A stretch of 12,925 bases of DNA. Source: Thermoplasmata archaeon (GTDB taxonomy: Archaea; Thermoplasmatota; Thermoplasmata; Lutacidiplasmatales; UBA184). Positions 6,463 through 12,925 of the stretch are shown here, piece by piece. The position numbers and the translations under genes are program-made. How positions within the stretch are numbered: the stretch's first letter is position 1; each line of letters opens with the position of its first letter. Below the pieces are notes generated by a model that saw only the letters and a list, made by a program, of their open reading frames with translations, was not told the DNA's origin and did no database searches. The stretch covers positions 1-12,925 of the forward strand of contig JASIDM010000121.1 of the NCBI GenBank assembly GCA_030044695.1. Direction: 5' to 3'.

Positions 6463-7484
6463 ACGTCGCGGTCGTCGGCGGCTCCGGCTACGTCGGCGGG
6501 GAGCTCCTCCGCCTGCTGCTCGGCCATCCCGACGTGACCGTAGGGCAGGTGACGAGCGAGTCGATGGCCGGTAAGCCGGTCGCCCGGGCCCACCCGAACC
6601 TGCGCAAGGCGAGCCGCCTCGTCTTCGCCCCCCCGGCGGAGCTCCAGCCCACGGACGTCACGTTCCTCGCCACGCCGCACGGCGAGGCGATGGGCCAGGT
6701 CCCGGGCCTGCTCGCCAGCGGCGGGACCGTGATCGACCTCTCCGCCGACCACCGCCTGCGCCGGGCCTCCGAGTACCCCCGGTACTACCACCGGGAGCAC
6801 CCCCATCCCGAGCTCCTCGCCGAGGCGGTCTACGGCCTCCCCGAGCTGCACCGGGAGGAGCTGCGTCGGGCGCGGCTGATCGCCGTCCCCGGCTGCATCG
6901 CCACCGCGACGATCCTCGCCCTGGCCCCCCTCGCCCGCACCCGGGGGACGTCGCCGCTCCGCGCCGTCGTCGACGCCAAGAGCGGCTCCTCCGCGAGCGG
7001 GCGGGACGCCGGCCCGGCGGGCCAGCACGCCGAGCGCTCCGGAGTGATGCGCGCCTACGCCCCCGCCGGCCACCGCCACACCGCCGAGATCGAGCAGGAG
7101 ACGCGCGTCCCCACGGCGCTCAGCTGCCACGGCGTCGAGGCGGTCCGCGGGGTCCTCGCGACCGTCCACGCGCTGGGCCCCGACCCGCCCGAGGAGAAGG
7201 AGCTGTGGAGGATCTATCGCGCCGCCTACGGCGAGGAGCCGTTCGTCCGCCTCGTGCACGACGCGGACGGCGTGCACCGTGAGCCCGAGCCGAAGATCCT
7301 CGCCGGGACGAACTTCTGCGACGTCGGCTTCGCCGCGGACCCGGAACGGGAGCGGACCGTGCTCCTCGGCGCGCTCGACAACCTCGGCAAGGGCGCCGCC
7401 GGCGCGGCGGTCCAGTGCCTGAACGTTCGCTACGGCCTGCCCGAGACGGCCGGACTCGGGTTCCTCGGCCTCCACCCGATCTAG
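6459..7484 (+). CDS. argC: LysW-gamma-glutamyl phosphate reductase (ArgC/LysY)
   Basis: This enzyme reduces the acyl phosphate carried on LysW to the semialdehyde with NADPH. The 341-residue protein opens with the nucleotide-binding glycines of VVGGSGYVGGELLRLL (about 4-19). The catalytic cysteine is C146 in VPGCIATAT, KSGSSASGR follows, and the catalytic histidine lies in GHRHTAEIEQE (H205/H207). The C-terminal block GTNFCDVGF and DNLGKGAAGAAVQCLN is family-typical. The GTG start at 6459 overlaps the argX stop (GTGA), with GAGGT nine bases upstream, and the N terminus begins exactly where the Rossmann fold should. The context separates it from the free N-acetylglutamate enzyme: lysW and argX lie directly upstream. 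Confidence 0.95.
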   Translation: MNVAVVGGSGYVGGELLRLLLGHPDVTVGQVTSESMAGKPVARAHPNLRKASRLVFAPPAELQPTDVTFLATPHGEAMGQVPGLLASGGTVIDLSADHRLRRASEYPRYYHREHPHPELLAEAVYGLPELHREELRRARLIAVPGCIATATILALAPLARTRGTSPLRAVVDAKSGSSASGRDAGPAGQHAERSGVMRAYAPAGHRHTAEIEQETRVPTALSCHGVEAVRGVLATVHALGPDPPEEKELWRIYRAAYGEEPFVRLVHDADGVHREPEPKILAGTNFCDVGFAADPERERTVLLGALDNLGKGAAGAAVQCLNVRYGLPETAGLGFLGLHPI

Positions 7485-7485
7485 C

Positions 7486-7490
7486 GGAGG
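7486..7490 (+). promoter_or_regulatory. Shine-Dalgarno GGAGG that decides the argB start
   Basis: GGAGG lies just after the argC stop codon and ends five bases before ACG at 7496 and eight bases before ACG at 7499. It is the strongest ribosome-binding site in the operon, and the codons in its reach are ACG rather than ATG, GTG or TTG. Confidence 0.6.
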
Positions 7491-7495
7491 CGCCC

Positions 7496-8290
7496 ACGAC
7501 GCTCGTCGTCAAGATCGGCGGGGCGGCCGGCAACTCGGTCGCCCCGGTCCTGGACGATCTCGCCTCCCGCCCGGAGTTCGTCCTCGTCCACGGCGGTTCG
7601 GAGGAGATCGACCGCCTGGGGGGGGCGATGGGCCGACCCCCGGTCCACTACACGAGCCCGAGCGGTGTCGTCTCCCGTCGCTGCGACCCGGACCAGATGG
7701 AGATCGTGACGCTCGCGCTCGCCGGCAAGGTCCAGACCGAGCTCGTCGCCGGCCTCGCCGGCCGCGGTCGACGCGCGATCGGTCTCTCCGGGGTCGACGG
7801 CGGCCTCCTTCTCGCCCGGCGCCGGACCGGCGCCCGGGCCGTCGTGGACGGCAAGGTCCTCCACCTCACCGACGACCGGTCCGGCACCGTCGAGCGGGTC
7901 GACGCCCCGCTGGTCCGCTCGATCCTCGGGCTCGGTCTCGCCCCGGTCGTCGGTCCCCCCGCGATCACGCCCGAGGGCCTGGTCGTGAACGTCGACGCGG
8001 ACGCCGTGGCGGCGGCCGTCGCCGCGGCGATCGGGGCCGAGGCGCTCCTGCTGCTCACCAACGTGCCGGGGCTGCTGCGCTCGACCGACGATCCGGCCAG
8101 CCTGGTCCGCCAGGTCCCCCGGAGCGGGTTCGCGGAGGCGATGGGGATGGCGCGGGGTCGGATGCGCAAGAAGCTCCTTGCCGCGCGCGAGGCCCTGGAT
8201 CGGGGCGTGGCGCGCGTGGTCATCGCCTCCTCGCAGCGCGAGCACCCCGTCGAGCGAGCGCTCGCCGGCGAGGGCACGGTGCTCCAATGA
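7496..8290 (+). CDS. argB: LysW-gamma-glutamate kinase (ArgB/LysZ), apparent ACG start
   Basis: This amino-acid kinase phosphorylates the side-chain carboxyl of the glutamate carried on LysW. From 7496 the product is 264 residues, normal for LysZ. It shows VVKIGGAAGNS at the N terminus, FVLVHGGSEEID, HYTSPSGVVSRR, the AIGLSGVDGGLL block, the nucleotide-site stretch VNVDADAVAAAVAAAIGAE followed by LLLLTNVPGLL, and GRMRKKLLAAREAL near the end. No ATG, GTG or TTG exists in frame between the body of argC and the VVKIGG motif. The nearest is GTG at 7415, which would overlap argC by 70 bases and add about 27 Arg/Pro-rich residues that merely shadow argC. GGAGG at 7486-7490 points to ACG at 7496 or 7499, or to an ATG changed by mutation or a sequence error. 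The stop overlaps argD as ATGA. Confidence 0.9.
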   Translation, partial: TTLVVKIGGAAGNSVAPVLDDLASRPEFVLVHGGSEEIDRLGGAMGRPPVHYTSPSGVVSRRCDPDQMEIVTLALAGKVQTELVAGLAGRGRRAIGLSGVDGGLLLARRRTGARAVVDGKVLHLTDDRSGTVERVDAPLVRSILGLGLAPVVGPPAITPEGLVVNVDADAVAAAVAAAIGAEALLLLTNVPGLLRSTDDPASLVRQVPRSGFAEAMGMARGRMRKKLLAAREALDRGVARVVIASSQREHPVERALAGEGTVLQ

Positions 8291-9447
8291 GCGACGCCCG
8301 GACGTCGTCCTCGACCGAGTTCGGGGAGGGGGACCGCTCCCGACCTGCGATCGCCCGGGCCGACGGTGCCCTGCTGTTCGACACGACGGGCCGGCGGTAC
8401 GTCGACCTCGGCGCGACCCACGGCGTGGGGAACCTCGGGGCGGCGCACCCGGAGGTCGCGCGGGCGATCCGGGATCAGGCGGGCCAACTCCTGGTCCTCG
8501 GCTCCGGGTACGCCAACCCCGTGCGGACGGCGTTCCTCGATCGGTTGCTCGGGCTCCTGCCTCCCAGCTTCTCGCGCGTCTTCCTTTCCAACTCTGGCAC
8601 CGAGGCGGTCGAGGCGGCGATCAAGATCGCGCGCTCGGCGACCGGCCGTCCGAAGATCGTGGCGGCACGTCGGGGGTTCCACGGTCGGACCCTGGGGGCC
8701 CTCAGCGCGACCTGGCGGCGCGAGCTGCGCGAGCCGTTCGAGCCGCTCGTCCCGGAGTTCGTCCACGTCGCCTACAACGACGCGAGCGCCCTCGCTGGAG
8801 CGGTCGACGAGCGGACCGCCCTGCTCCTCCTGGAACCGGTCCAGGGCGAAGGGGGGGTCCACGTCGGCACCCCGGAGTACCTCCGGGCGGCCCGGGACGC
8901 GTGCGACCGCCGCGGGGCGCTCCTCGGGTTCGACGAGGTCCAGACCGGGCTCGGACGGACCGGGCGGATGTTCGCCTTCGAGCACAGCGGCGTCGTGCCC
9001 GACCTGTTGATGCTCGCGAAGTCCCTCGCCGGCGGGGTCCCGATCGGGGCGACCGTCACCAGCTCGGAGGTCGAGGGGCGCTTCCGGGGGAGCCACCGGT
9101 CGACGTTCGGGGGCAATCCGCTGGCCTGCGCCGCGGGCCTGGCGGCCCTGGAGGTCCTGACCCGGGAGCGGCTGCCGGAACGGGCCGAGCGGCTCGGGCG
9201 GCAGGCGGCGCCGATCCTCGCCGGCCTGCCGGCCGACCGGGTGCGCGAGGTCCGGGGCCTCGGCCTGATGTGGGGGATCGAGCTGCGGGACCGGGCGGCG
9301 CCGGTCCTCGCCGCCCTGGAGGCGCGGGGGTACCTGGCGATCCCCGCCGGCGCGACAGTCGTCCGCCTCCTGCCGCCGCTCGTCATCGCCGAGGAGGACT
9401 GGCTCGGGGGACTCTCCGCGCTCGGCGAGGCGATCGCCCATGGATGA
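8287..9447 (+). CDS. argD: LysW-gamma-glutamate semialdehyde aminotransferase (ArgD/LysJ)
   Basis: This PLP-dependent class-III aminotransferase converts the carrier-bound semialdehyde to carrier-bound ornithine with glutamate as donor. The 386 residues include SNSGTEAVEAAIKIAR, the aromatic-stacking FHGRTLGALSAT, LLEPVQGEGGVH, the PLP-binding Asp in LLGFDEVQTGLGRTG, and the Schiff-base lysine K245 in LAKSLAGGVPIGA. RSTFGGNPLACAAG follows as in ArgD/LysJ enzymes. The ATG at 8287 overlaps the argB stop by four bases, and the stop lies eight bases inside argE. Sequence alone does not separate ArgD, LysJ and ornithine aminotransferases; the LysW operon decides the role. Confidence 0.95.
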   Translation: MSDARTSSSTEFGEGDRSRPAIARADGALLFDTTGRRYVDLGATHGVGNLGAAHPEVARAIRDQAGQLLVLGSGYANPVRTAFLDRLLGLLPPSFSRVFLSNSGTEAVEAAIKIARSATGRPKIVAARRGFHGRTLGALSATWRRELREPFEPLVPEFVHVAYNDASALAGAVDERTALLLLEPVQGEGGVHVGTPEYLRAARDACDRRGALLGFDEVQTGLGRTGRMFAFEHSGVVPDLLMLAKSLAGGVPIGATVTSSEVEGRFRGSHRSTFGGNPLACAAGLAALEVLTRERLPERAERLGRQAAPILAGLPADRVREVRGLGLMWGIELRDRAAPVLAALEARGYLAIPAGATVVRLLPPLVIAEEDWLGGLSALGEAIAHG

Positions 9448-10510
9448 CGCCGAGGTCCTCGCCCGGCTCGTCGATCGCTACAGCCCCTCCGGAAAGGAGC
9501 AGGCCGCGGTCCGGGAGTTCGTCCGGATAGCGCGGGAGCTCGGCTATCGCGCCCGGACCGACCGGGCCGGCAACGGCATCGCCGACGTCGGCGACGGACG
9601 GCCTCTCGTGCTGTACCTCGGCCACATCGACACCGTCGAGGGCGAGCGGCCGTCCCAGCAGCGGCGGGGCCGGATCCACGGTCGGGGCTCGGTCGATGCG
9701 AAGGGCCCGCTCGCGGCCGCCCTCCTCGCCGGTCAGGGCTTCTCCGGCCCCGGAACGTTCCGGATCGTGGCCGCCGTCGGCGAGGAGACCGACAGCCGCG
9801 GCGCCCGCTTCCTCGCCCGCGGTCCGCGGCCCGACGCGCTCCTGGTCGGCGAGCCGAGCGGTTGGGACGGGATCACCATCGGCTACAAGGGCGACCTGCG
9901 GCTCGAGGTGACGTTCCGCCACCGTCGCACCCACTGGTCGTCGCCGTTCCCCACCGCGACCGACGCGGCCGCCGACTGGCTCCAGGCGGTCCGCTCGCTC
10001 TGCCGGACGAAGGCCGGACCGAGCCCGTTCCGTTCCCTGACGGCGAAGGCGGTCGGGTTCGCGAGCGACCCCGGGGCGGACCCGGAGGTGGCGCGGGTGC
10101 TCGTCGACGTCCGCCTCCCCCCGGGGCTCAGCACCTCCGAGGTCCTCGCCGCGCTCCCGGACACCCCCCGCGCGGTCTCCCGCCGGGTCCTGGTCCGGGT
10201 CGAGCCGGCGGAGGTCGCGCGCCAGGAGCCGGTCGTTCTCGCCCTCGAGGAGGCGATCCGCCGCGCCGGCGGTCGTCCGACCCTCTGGCGCCGCGGGGGG
10301 AGCTCGGACCTCAACGTCGTCGGGCCGGCCTGGGGTCTCGGCGGGGCGGCGTACGGCCCGGGGGACGCGCGGCTCGACCACACCGACCGCGAGTCGCTCT
10401 CCCTCGCCGAGCTGCGCCGAGCCCGGACGGTGATCCGGGGCGCGCTCGAGCAGTTGGTCGGCGGTGCCGCGAGCCGCCCTACTCCTCGACGACCGGCCGC
10501 CGCTCCTTGA
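9440..10510 (+). CDS. argE: LysW-ornithine hydrolase, M20 peptidase family (ArgE/LysK)
   Basis: This metal-dependent amidohydrolase releases ornithine from LysW and regenerates the carrier. The 356-residue protein carries the M20 metal and catalytic residues: H62 and D64 in LGHIDTVEG, D86 in GSVDAKG, E115 and E116 in VGEETDSRG, E138 in VGEPSG, and H314 in RLDHTDRESL. The arrangement matches the short LysK type rather than longer bacterial ArgE. The ATG at 9440 lies eight bases inside argD, with GAGGC about nine bases upstream. The last 16 or so residues are Arg/Pro/Ala rich and lie partly over the convergent pirin gene, so they may be a recent extension. This is the last gene of the operon; carbamoyltransferase and carbamoyl-phosphate synthase genes are not in the window. 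Confidence 0.94.
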   Translation: MDDAEVLARLVDRYSPSGKEQAAVREFVRIARELGYRARTDRAGNGIADVGDGRPLVLYLGHIDTVEGERPSQQRRGRIHGRGSVDAKGPLAAALLAGQGFSGPGTFRIVAAVGEETDSRGARFLARGPRPDALLVGEPSGWDGITIGYKGDLRLEVTFRHRRTHWSSPFPTATDAAADWLQAVRSLCRTKAGPSPFRSLTAKAVGFASDPGADPEVARVLVDVRLPPGLSTSEVLAALPDTPRAVSRRVLVRVEPAEVARQEPVVLALEEAIRRAGGRPTLWRRGGSSDLNVVGPAWGLGGAAYGPGDARLDHTDRESLSLAELRRARTVIRGALEQLVGGAASRPTPRRPAAAP

Positions 10511-11354
10511 CGAACTCCCCGCGTCGGAGCTCGAGCATCGCCGTCGCGAGCTCGTCCGGGGTGTTCATGACGATCGGGCCGTACCAGGCGACCGGCTCGT
10601 GGAGCGGGCGCCCGGAGGCGAGCAGGAACCGCTGGCCGGCCGGGCCGGCCCGGGCGCGCACCGTCGCGCCGTCTCCGAACAGCACGGTCTCGCCCGCCGG
10701 CACCACCGCGCGGTCGCCGCCCTCGAACGTCCCGCCACCCTCGATCCCGTGGGCGAACGCCGTCCGTCCCGCCGGCACGGGGAGCTCCAGGGCTTCGTCC
10801 GGCGCGAGCCGGACGTCGAGGTACTCGGGCTCGACCGAGATCCCCCGGACCGGCCCTTCGATCCCGCGGAATGACCCCGCGACGACCTTCACCCCACCTC
10901 CGGCGCCCGTGGGGACGTCGGGGATCTCCTCGTGGGAGAGGCCGCGGTAGGCCGGCGTGGACATCTTCTCTCGGGCGGGGCGGTTGAGCCAGAGCTGGAA
11001 GCCGTTGAACTCCCCGTCGTAGCGCTTCGGCATCTCCTGGTGGACGATCCCGCTGCCGGAGTTCATCCACTGGACGTCCCCGTTGGCGATCACGCCGGAG
11101 TTGCCGAGGGTGTCGCCGTGCTCCACGCGGCCCTCCAGCACGTAGGTGATCGTCTCGATGCCCCGGTGGGGGTGCCACGGGAACCCGGCGAGATAGTCCT
11201 CCGGGTTCGACGAGCCGAAGCGGTCGAGCAGGAGGAACGGGTCGAACAGCGGCACCTCGGGGTTGGAGAACGATCGGCGCAGGCGGACCCCCGCTCCCTC
11301 GCGGGTAGGGACCCCCGGGAAGCGGCGTACGATCGAGCGGATCGGGTCGGTCAT
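10479..11354 (-). CDS. Pirin family protein
   Basis: Pirins are bicupin metal proteins; some bacterial members show quercetin dioxygenase activity, but the usual role in archaea is not settled. The 291 residues include FPWHPHRGIETITYVLEG at about 58-75 and SGSGIVHQEMP at 99-109. The four N-terminal cupin ligands are all present (H61, H63, H105, E107), spaced as in characterised pirins. The C-terminal cupin carries FEGGDRAVVPAGETVLFGDGATV and is expected to be metal-free. The ATG at 11352-11354 gives the normal MTDPIRSIVRRF N terminus, with GAGGT eight bases upstream. The gene converges on argE and overlaps its last 32 bases; no functional link to the arginine operon is suggested. Confidence 0.94.
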   Translation of the reverse strand: MTDPIRSIVRRFPGVPTREGAGVRLRRSFSNPEVPLFDPFLLLDRFGSSNPEDYLAGFPWHPHRGIETITYVLEGRVEHGDTLGNSGVIANGDVQWMNSGSGIVHQEMPKRYDGEFNGFQLWLNRPAREKMSTPAYRGLSHEEIPDVPTGAGGGVKVVAGSFRGIEGPVRGISVEPEYLDVRLAPDEALELPVPAGRTAFAHGIEGGGTFEGGDRAVVPAGETVLFGDGATVRARAGPAGQRFLLASGRPLHEPVAWYGPIVMNTPDELATAMLELRRGEFVKERRPVVEE

Positions 11355-11375
11355 GGAGATTACCTCGGGTTATCG

Positions 11376-11397
11376 AATATACACAGGTAACTTAAAG
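11376..11397 (-). promoter_or_regulatory. Promoter region of the pirin gene, two possible TATA boxes
   Basis: On the minus strand the region holds CTTTAAG centred near 11394 and GTATATTC centred near 11379. The first would start a transcript with about 14 bases of leader containing the GAGGT site; the second, 25 bases before the ATG, would give a leaderless one. This is the most AT-rich spot in the right half of the window, so a promoter here is likely even though the exact box is undecided. Confidence 0.5.
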
Positions 11398-11426
11398 GGT
11401 TCGGGGCCCGGACGGGACCAGGAGTC

Positions 11427-11445
11427 TCGGGGTGCCGACCCTCGA
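11427..11445 (-). terminator. Weak hairpin after the PiT permease gene
   Basis: TCGGGGT (11427-11433) can pair with ACCCTCGA (11438-11445) with one bulged T around a GCCG loop. It lies 21 bases past the permease stop and ahead of the pirin promoter. Such stems are easy to find in GC-rich DNA, so the call is tentative. Confidence 0.25.
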
Positions 11446-11466
11446 CGGCGGCGTGCCCGGGCGCTC

Positions 11467-12438
11467 CTAGAGCAGGTGGAGCTGTCGAAGGAGGAGCGCG
11501 AGGGCGAATCCCAGGCTGGCCCCGGAGATCGGTCCGGCCGCCCACCCGAGGAGGATCGACCGGACCGCGTCGCGGACGATCGCCCCGCCCTTCCTCGATA
11601 GGGCGGAGCCGATCATCGCTCCGACGAGCGCCTGGTTCATCGACGTGAAGTAGCCGAAGGCGACCGAGACGAGGATCACGGTCGACTGGGCGAGCTGGGA
11701 CGCCGCGGCGGTCCGGGCGTCGAGCTTGACGATGTCGAAGGCGACGGTGCGGAGCAGGGGCCGGCCCCACGTGAGGACCCCGAGGGCCATCCCGACCCCC
11801 CCGATCAGGCCTGCGATCGTCAGTCCGAAGAGGCCGGTCATGACGAACGCCCCGGAGGCGTTGGCGACGTCGTTGGCGCCCATGGCGAACGACGCCCCGC
11901 CGCCGATCGCCACCAGGACGAGCGCGGCGCGGGAGGCCAGCGCCGTCCCGCCGTGCGAGGCGGCGGCGGGTCCGGCGCGATCGAGCACCCTCGTGAGGAG
12001 GAACCCCAGGGCGAGGGCGGCGAACGGCGCCGACGCCCAGATCGCGACCAGCGTCTCGATCGTCGTCCACCGGATGCCCAGCCCGCTCCCCAGACCGACC
12101 CCGACCGCCGAGAAGACGAGGATCTGGATCGTCGAGGTCGGGATCCGGACGAAGTTGTACGCCGCGGTCAGGCAGAACGCCGACACGATGATCGCGACGG
12201 CGACCGGGATCGCCACCGTCGCGACCGCCAGGATCCCGTGGCCGACCGTCGCCTCGACGCCGCCGCTCGCGAAGACGGCGCCGAGGACGACCAGCGGCGC
12301 CATGATCAGGAGCGCCGGGACGAGGCGGATCGCCCCGGCGGCGTACGGCATGCCCATGCAGGCGCCCGTGTAGTGCGCCCCGATCGAGTAGGCGAAGGCG
12401 AACGCCGCTGCGATCAGGAGGAGCTCGAACCCGATCAT
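11467..12438 (-). CDS. PiT-family inorganic phosphate permease
   Basis: This integral membrane protein belongs to the PiT family (Pfam PHO4), which imports phosphate using Na+ or H+. The 323 residues are mostly hydrophobic, with about nine or ten membrane spans. The C-terminal repeat has the family motif GANDVANASGAF at 187-198, and PTSTIQILVFSAVGVGL at 100-116 matches the re-entrant P-S-T block. A counterpart near the end reads FTSMNQALVGAMIGSAL (264-280). The N-terminal repeat, where a second GANDxAN motif is expected, instead reads IGAHYTGACMGM (19-30), so the two-fold motif symmetry is broken. The ATG at 12438 is chosen because it starts directly at the first membrane segment (MIGFELLLIAAAFAFAYSIG); the frame upstream is Arg/Pro-rich and not permease-like. 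Substrate is inferred from family only. Confidence 0.85.
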   Translation of the reverse strand: MIGFELLLIAAAFAFAYSIGAHYTGACMGMPYAAGAIRLVPALLIMAPLVVLGAVFASGGVEATVGHGILAVATVAIPVAVAIIVSAFCLTAAYNFVRIPTSTIQILVFSAVGVGLGSGLGIRWTTIETLVAIWASAPFAALALGFLLTRVLDRAGPAAASHGGTALASRAALVLVAIGGGASFAMGANDVANASGAFVMTGLFGLTIAGLIGGVGMALGVLTWGRPLLRTVAFDIVKLDARTAAASQLAQSTVILVSVAFGYFTSMNQALVGAMIGSALSRKGGAIVRDAVRSILLGWAAGPISGASLGFALALLLRQLHLL

Positions 12439-12623
12439 CGCCGCCCCGGGCCTTCCGGGTCGGGGGAAGCACGGAGGGTTGAAGGGTTCGCCACGACCCG
12501 GAGCTCTCCTCGCCGCACGTACCGTCGGGCTCCCCGGTGCTGACGAGCCGCTCCGCGCGCCTCGGTGGGGACGGAAAGGCACATGAGGCGCGGAGCGGTC
12601 CACCCCGGCGGCAGGCTGCCGCG
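12439..12623. other. Divergent gap between the PiT permease and the small ORF
   Basis: This 185-base stretch is GC rich with no clear TATA box in either direction. The best minus-strand candidate is CTTCAA near 12480, about 42 bases before the permease start. A 15-base inverted repeat, GCGGCA-GGC-TGCCGC (12608-12622), sits directly before the small ORF's ATG. It is short enough to be chance in this composition. Confidence 0.3.
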
Positions 12624-12884
12624 ATGCGCGAACTTCGGCTCCGCGACCTGGATCGTGGGGGGCTCGACCTCCTCCGGGACCTCGGCGCGCGCGATCTCTC
12701 GCGAGACGGCGAGAGCCGCGACCTGCTGGCCGATCCCGGCATGCGGGACCTCCTGCGAAGCCTAGGAACGGCGGAGGCGGCGGATCTCGGGGCGTTCCTG
12801 CGAGGCGCGCAGGCGGCCGAGGTCGCCCTGAGCACCTCGCTCTCTCGCTCCGCAGCGTTCTCGCTGACCTATCGCCACCGTTAG
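12624..12884 (+). CDS. Small unrecognised RDL-rich protein
   Basis: I do not recognise this 86-residue product. It is Arg, Asp and Leu rich, with the tripeptide RDL at residues 7, 18, 23, 32 and 41, suggesting a charged amphipathic helical region, followed by an Ala-rich stretch (about 49-70) and a Ser-rich end (LSTSLSRSAAFSLTYRHR). Third codon positions are strongly G/C, as in neighbouring genes, but that is also expected by chance at this GC content. The ATG at 12624 is preferred over GTG at 12537 because the extra 29 residues look non-coding. No Shine-Dalgarno or TATA box is evident. It could be a real small protein or a chance frame; no signal peptide or membrane segment is seen. Confidence 0.35.
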   Translation: MRELRLRDLDRGGLDLLRDLGARDLSRDGESRDLLADPGMRDLLRSLGTAEAADLGAFLRGAQAAEVALSTSLSRSAAFSLTYRHR

Positions 12885-12925
12885 TCGCCGCGGCGGCCTC
12901 TGGGCGCTACCGCCCGGCGTGCCCA

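Noticed and set aside
7648..9441. 597-residue minus-strand open frame opposite argB and argD
   Set aside because: Antisense shadow of two genes with intact catalytic motifs; composition is not protein-like.
12439..12603. 55-residue N-terminal extension of the PiT permease
   Set aside because: Arg/Pro/Gly-rich, unlike a membrane protein N terminus; the ATG at 12438 starts at the first hydrophobic span.
11360..12835. 491-residue minus-strand frame across the permease and small ORF
   Set aside because: Overlaps the permease in another frame, Arg/Pro-rich throughout, and lacks hydrophobic segments or motifs.
12885..12925. Possible gene fragment at the right edge
   Set aside because: Only 41 bases remain and no frame shows a recognisable start or motif.

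Overview
The window is a very GC-rich, gene-dense piece of what is most likely an archaeal chromosome. It has short TATA elements placed for leaderless or near-leaderless transcripts (before the ABC ATPase, argG and pirin genes), a COG2150-type ACT-domain regulator, and a complete LysW amino-group-carrier arginine operon. The high GC content and gene set would fit a GC-rich member of the Thermoplasmatota or a related euryarchaeal lineage. That placement is inference, because no rRNA or other marker gene is present. I see no mobile element, CRISPR array, tRNA or rRNA.

Layout. Positions 1-590 (minus) hold an ABC transporter ATPase cut by the left edge. Positions 708-1859 (minus) hold a protein resembling M29 aminopeptidases that lacks most of the expected metal ligands. 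Positions 2041-2691 (minus) hold a predicted amino-acid-responsive regulator with a C-terminal ACT domain. Divergent from it, a plus-strand operon runs from 2789 to 10510: argG, argH, lysW, argX (lysX-like), argC (lysY), argB (lysZ), argD (lysJ), argE (lysK). A pirin (10479-11354, minus) converges on and overlaps the end of argE. A PiT-family phosphate permease follows (11467-12438, minus), and a small unrecognised RDL-rich ORF (12624-12884, plus) lies near the right edge.

How the genes work together. LysW is a 53-residue zinc-knuckle protein ending in EDWGE. The ATP-grasp ligase ArgX joins the amino group of glutamate to its C-terminal Glu. LysZ/ArgB phosphorylates the carried side chain, LysY/ArgC reduces it, LysJ/ArgD transaminates it and LysK/ArgE releases ornithine. 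A carbamoyltransferase outside the window would make citrulline, which ArgG and ArgH turn into arginine. With argG and argH at the head of the same transcript, arginine is the expected product; a second role in lysine synthesis cannot be excluded. Most junctions are ATGA or GTGA overlaps or near-zero gaps, which points to one translationally coupled message.

Points of most interest: argB has no ATG, GTG or TTG at the expected start but has a well-placed Shine-Dalgarno before an ACG; the ACT regulator shares a 97-bp promoter region with the arginine operon; the M29-like protein and the N-terminal repeat of the PiT permease have both lost family-defining motifs.
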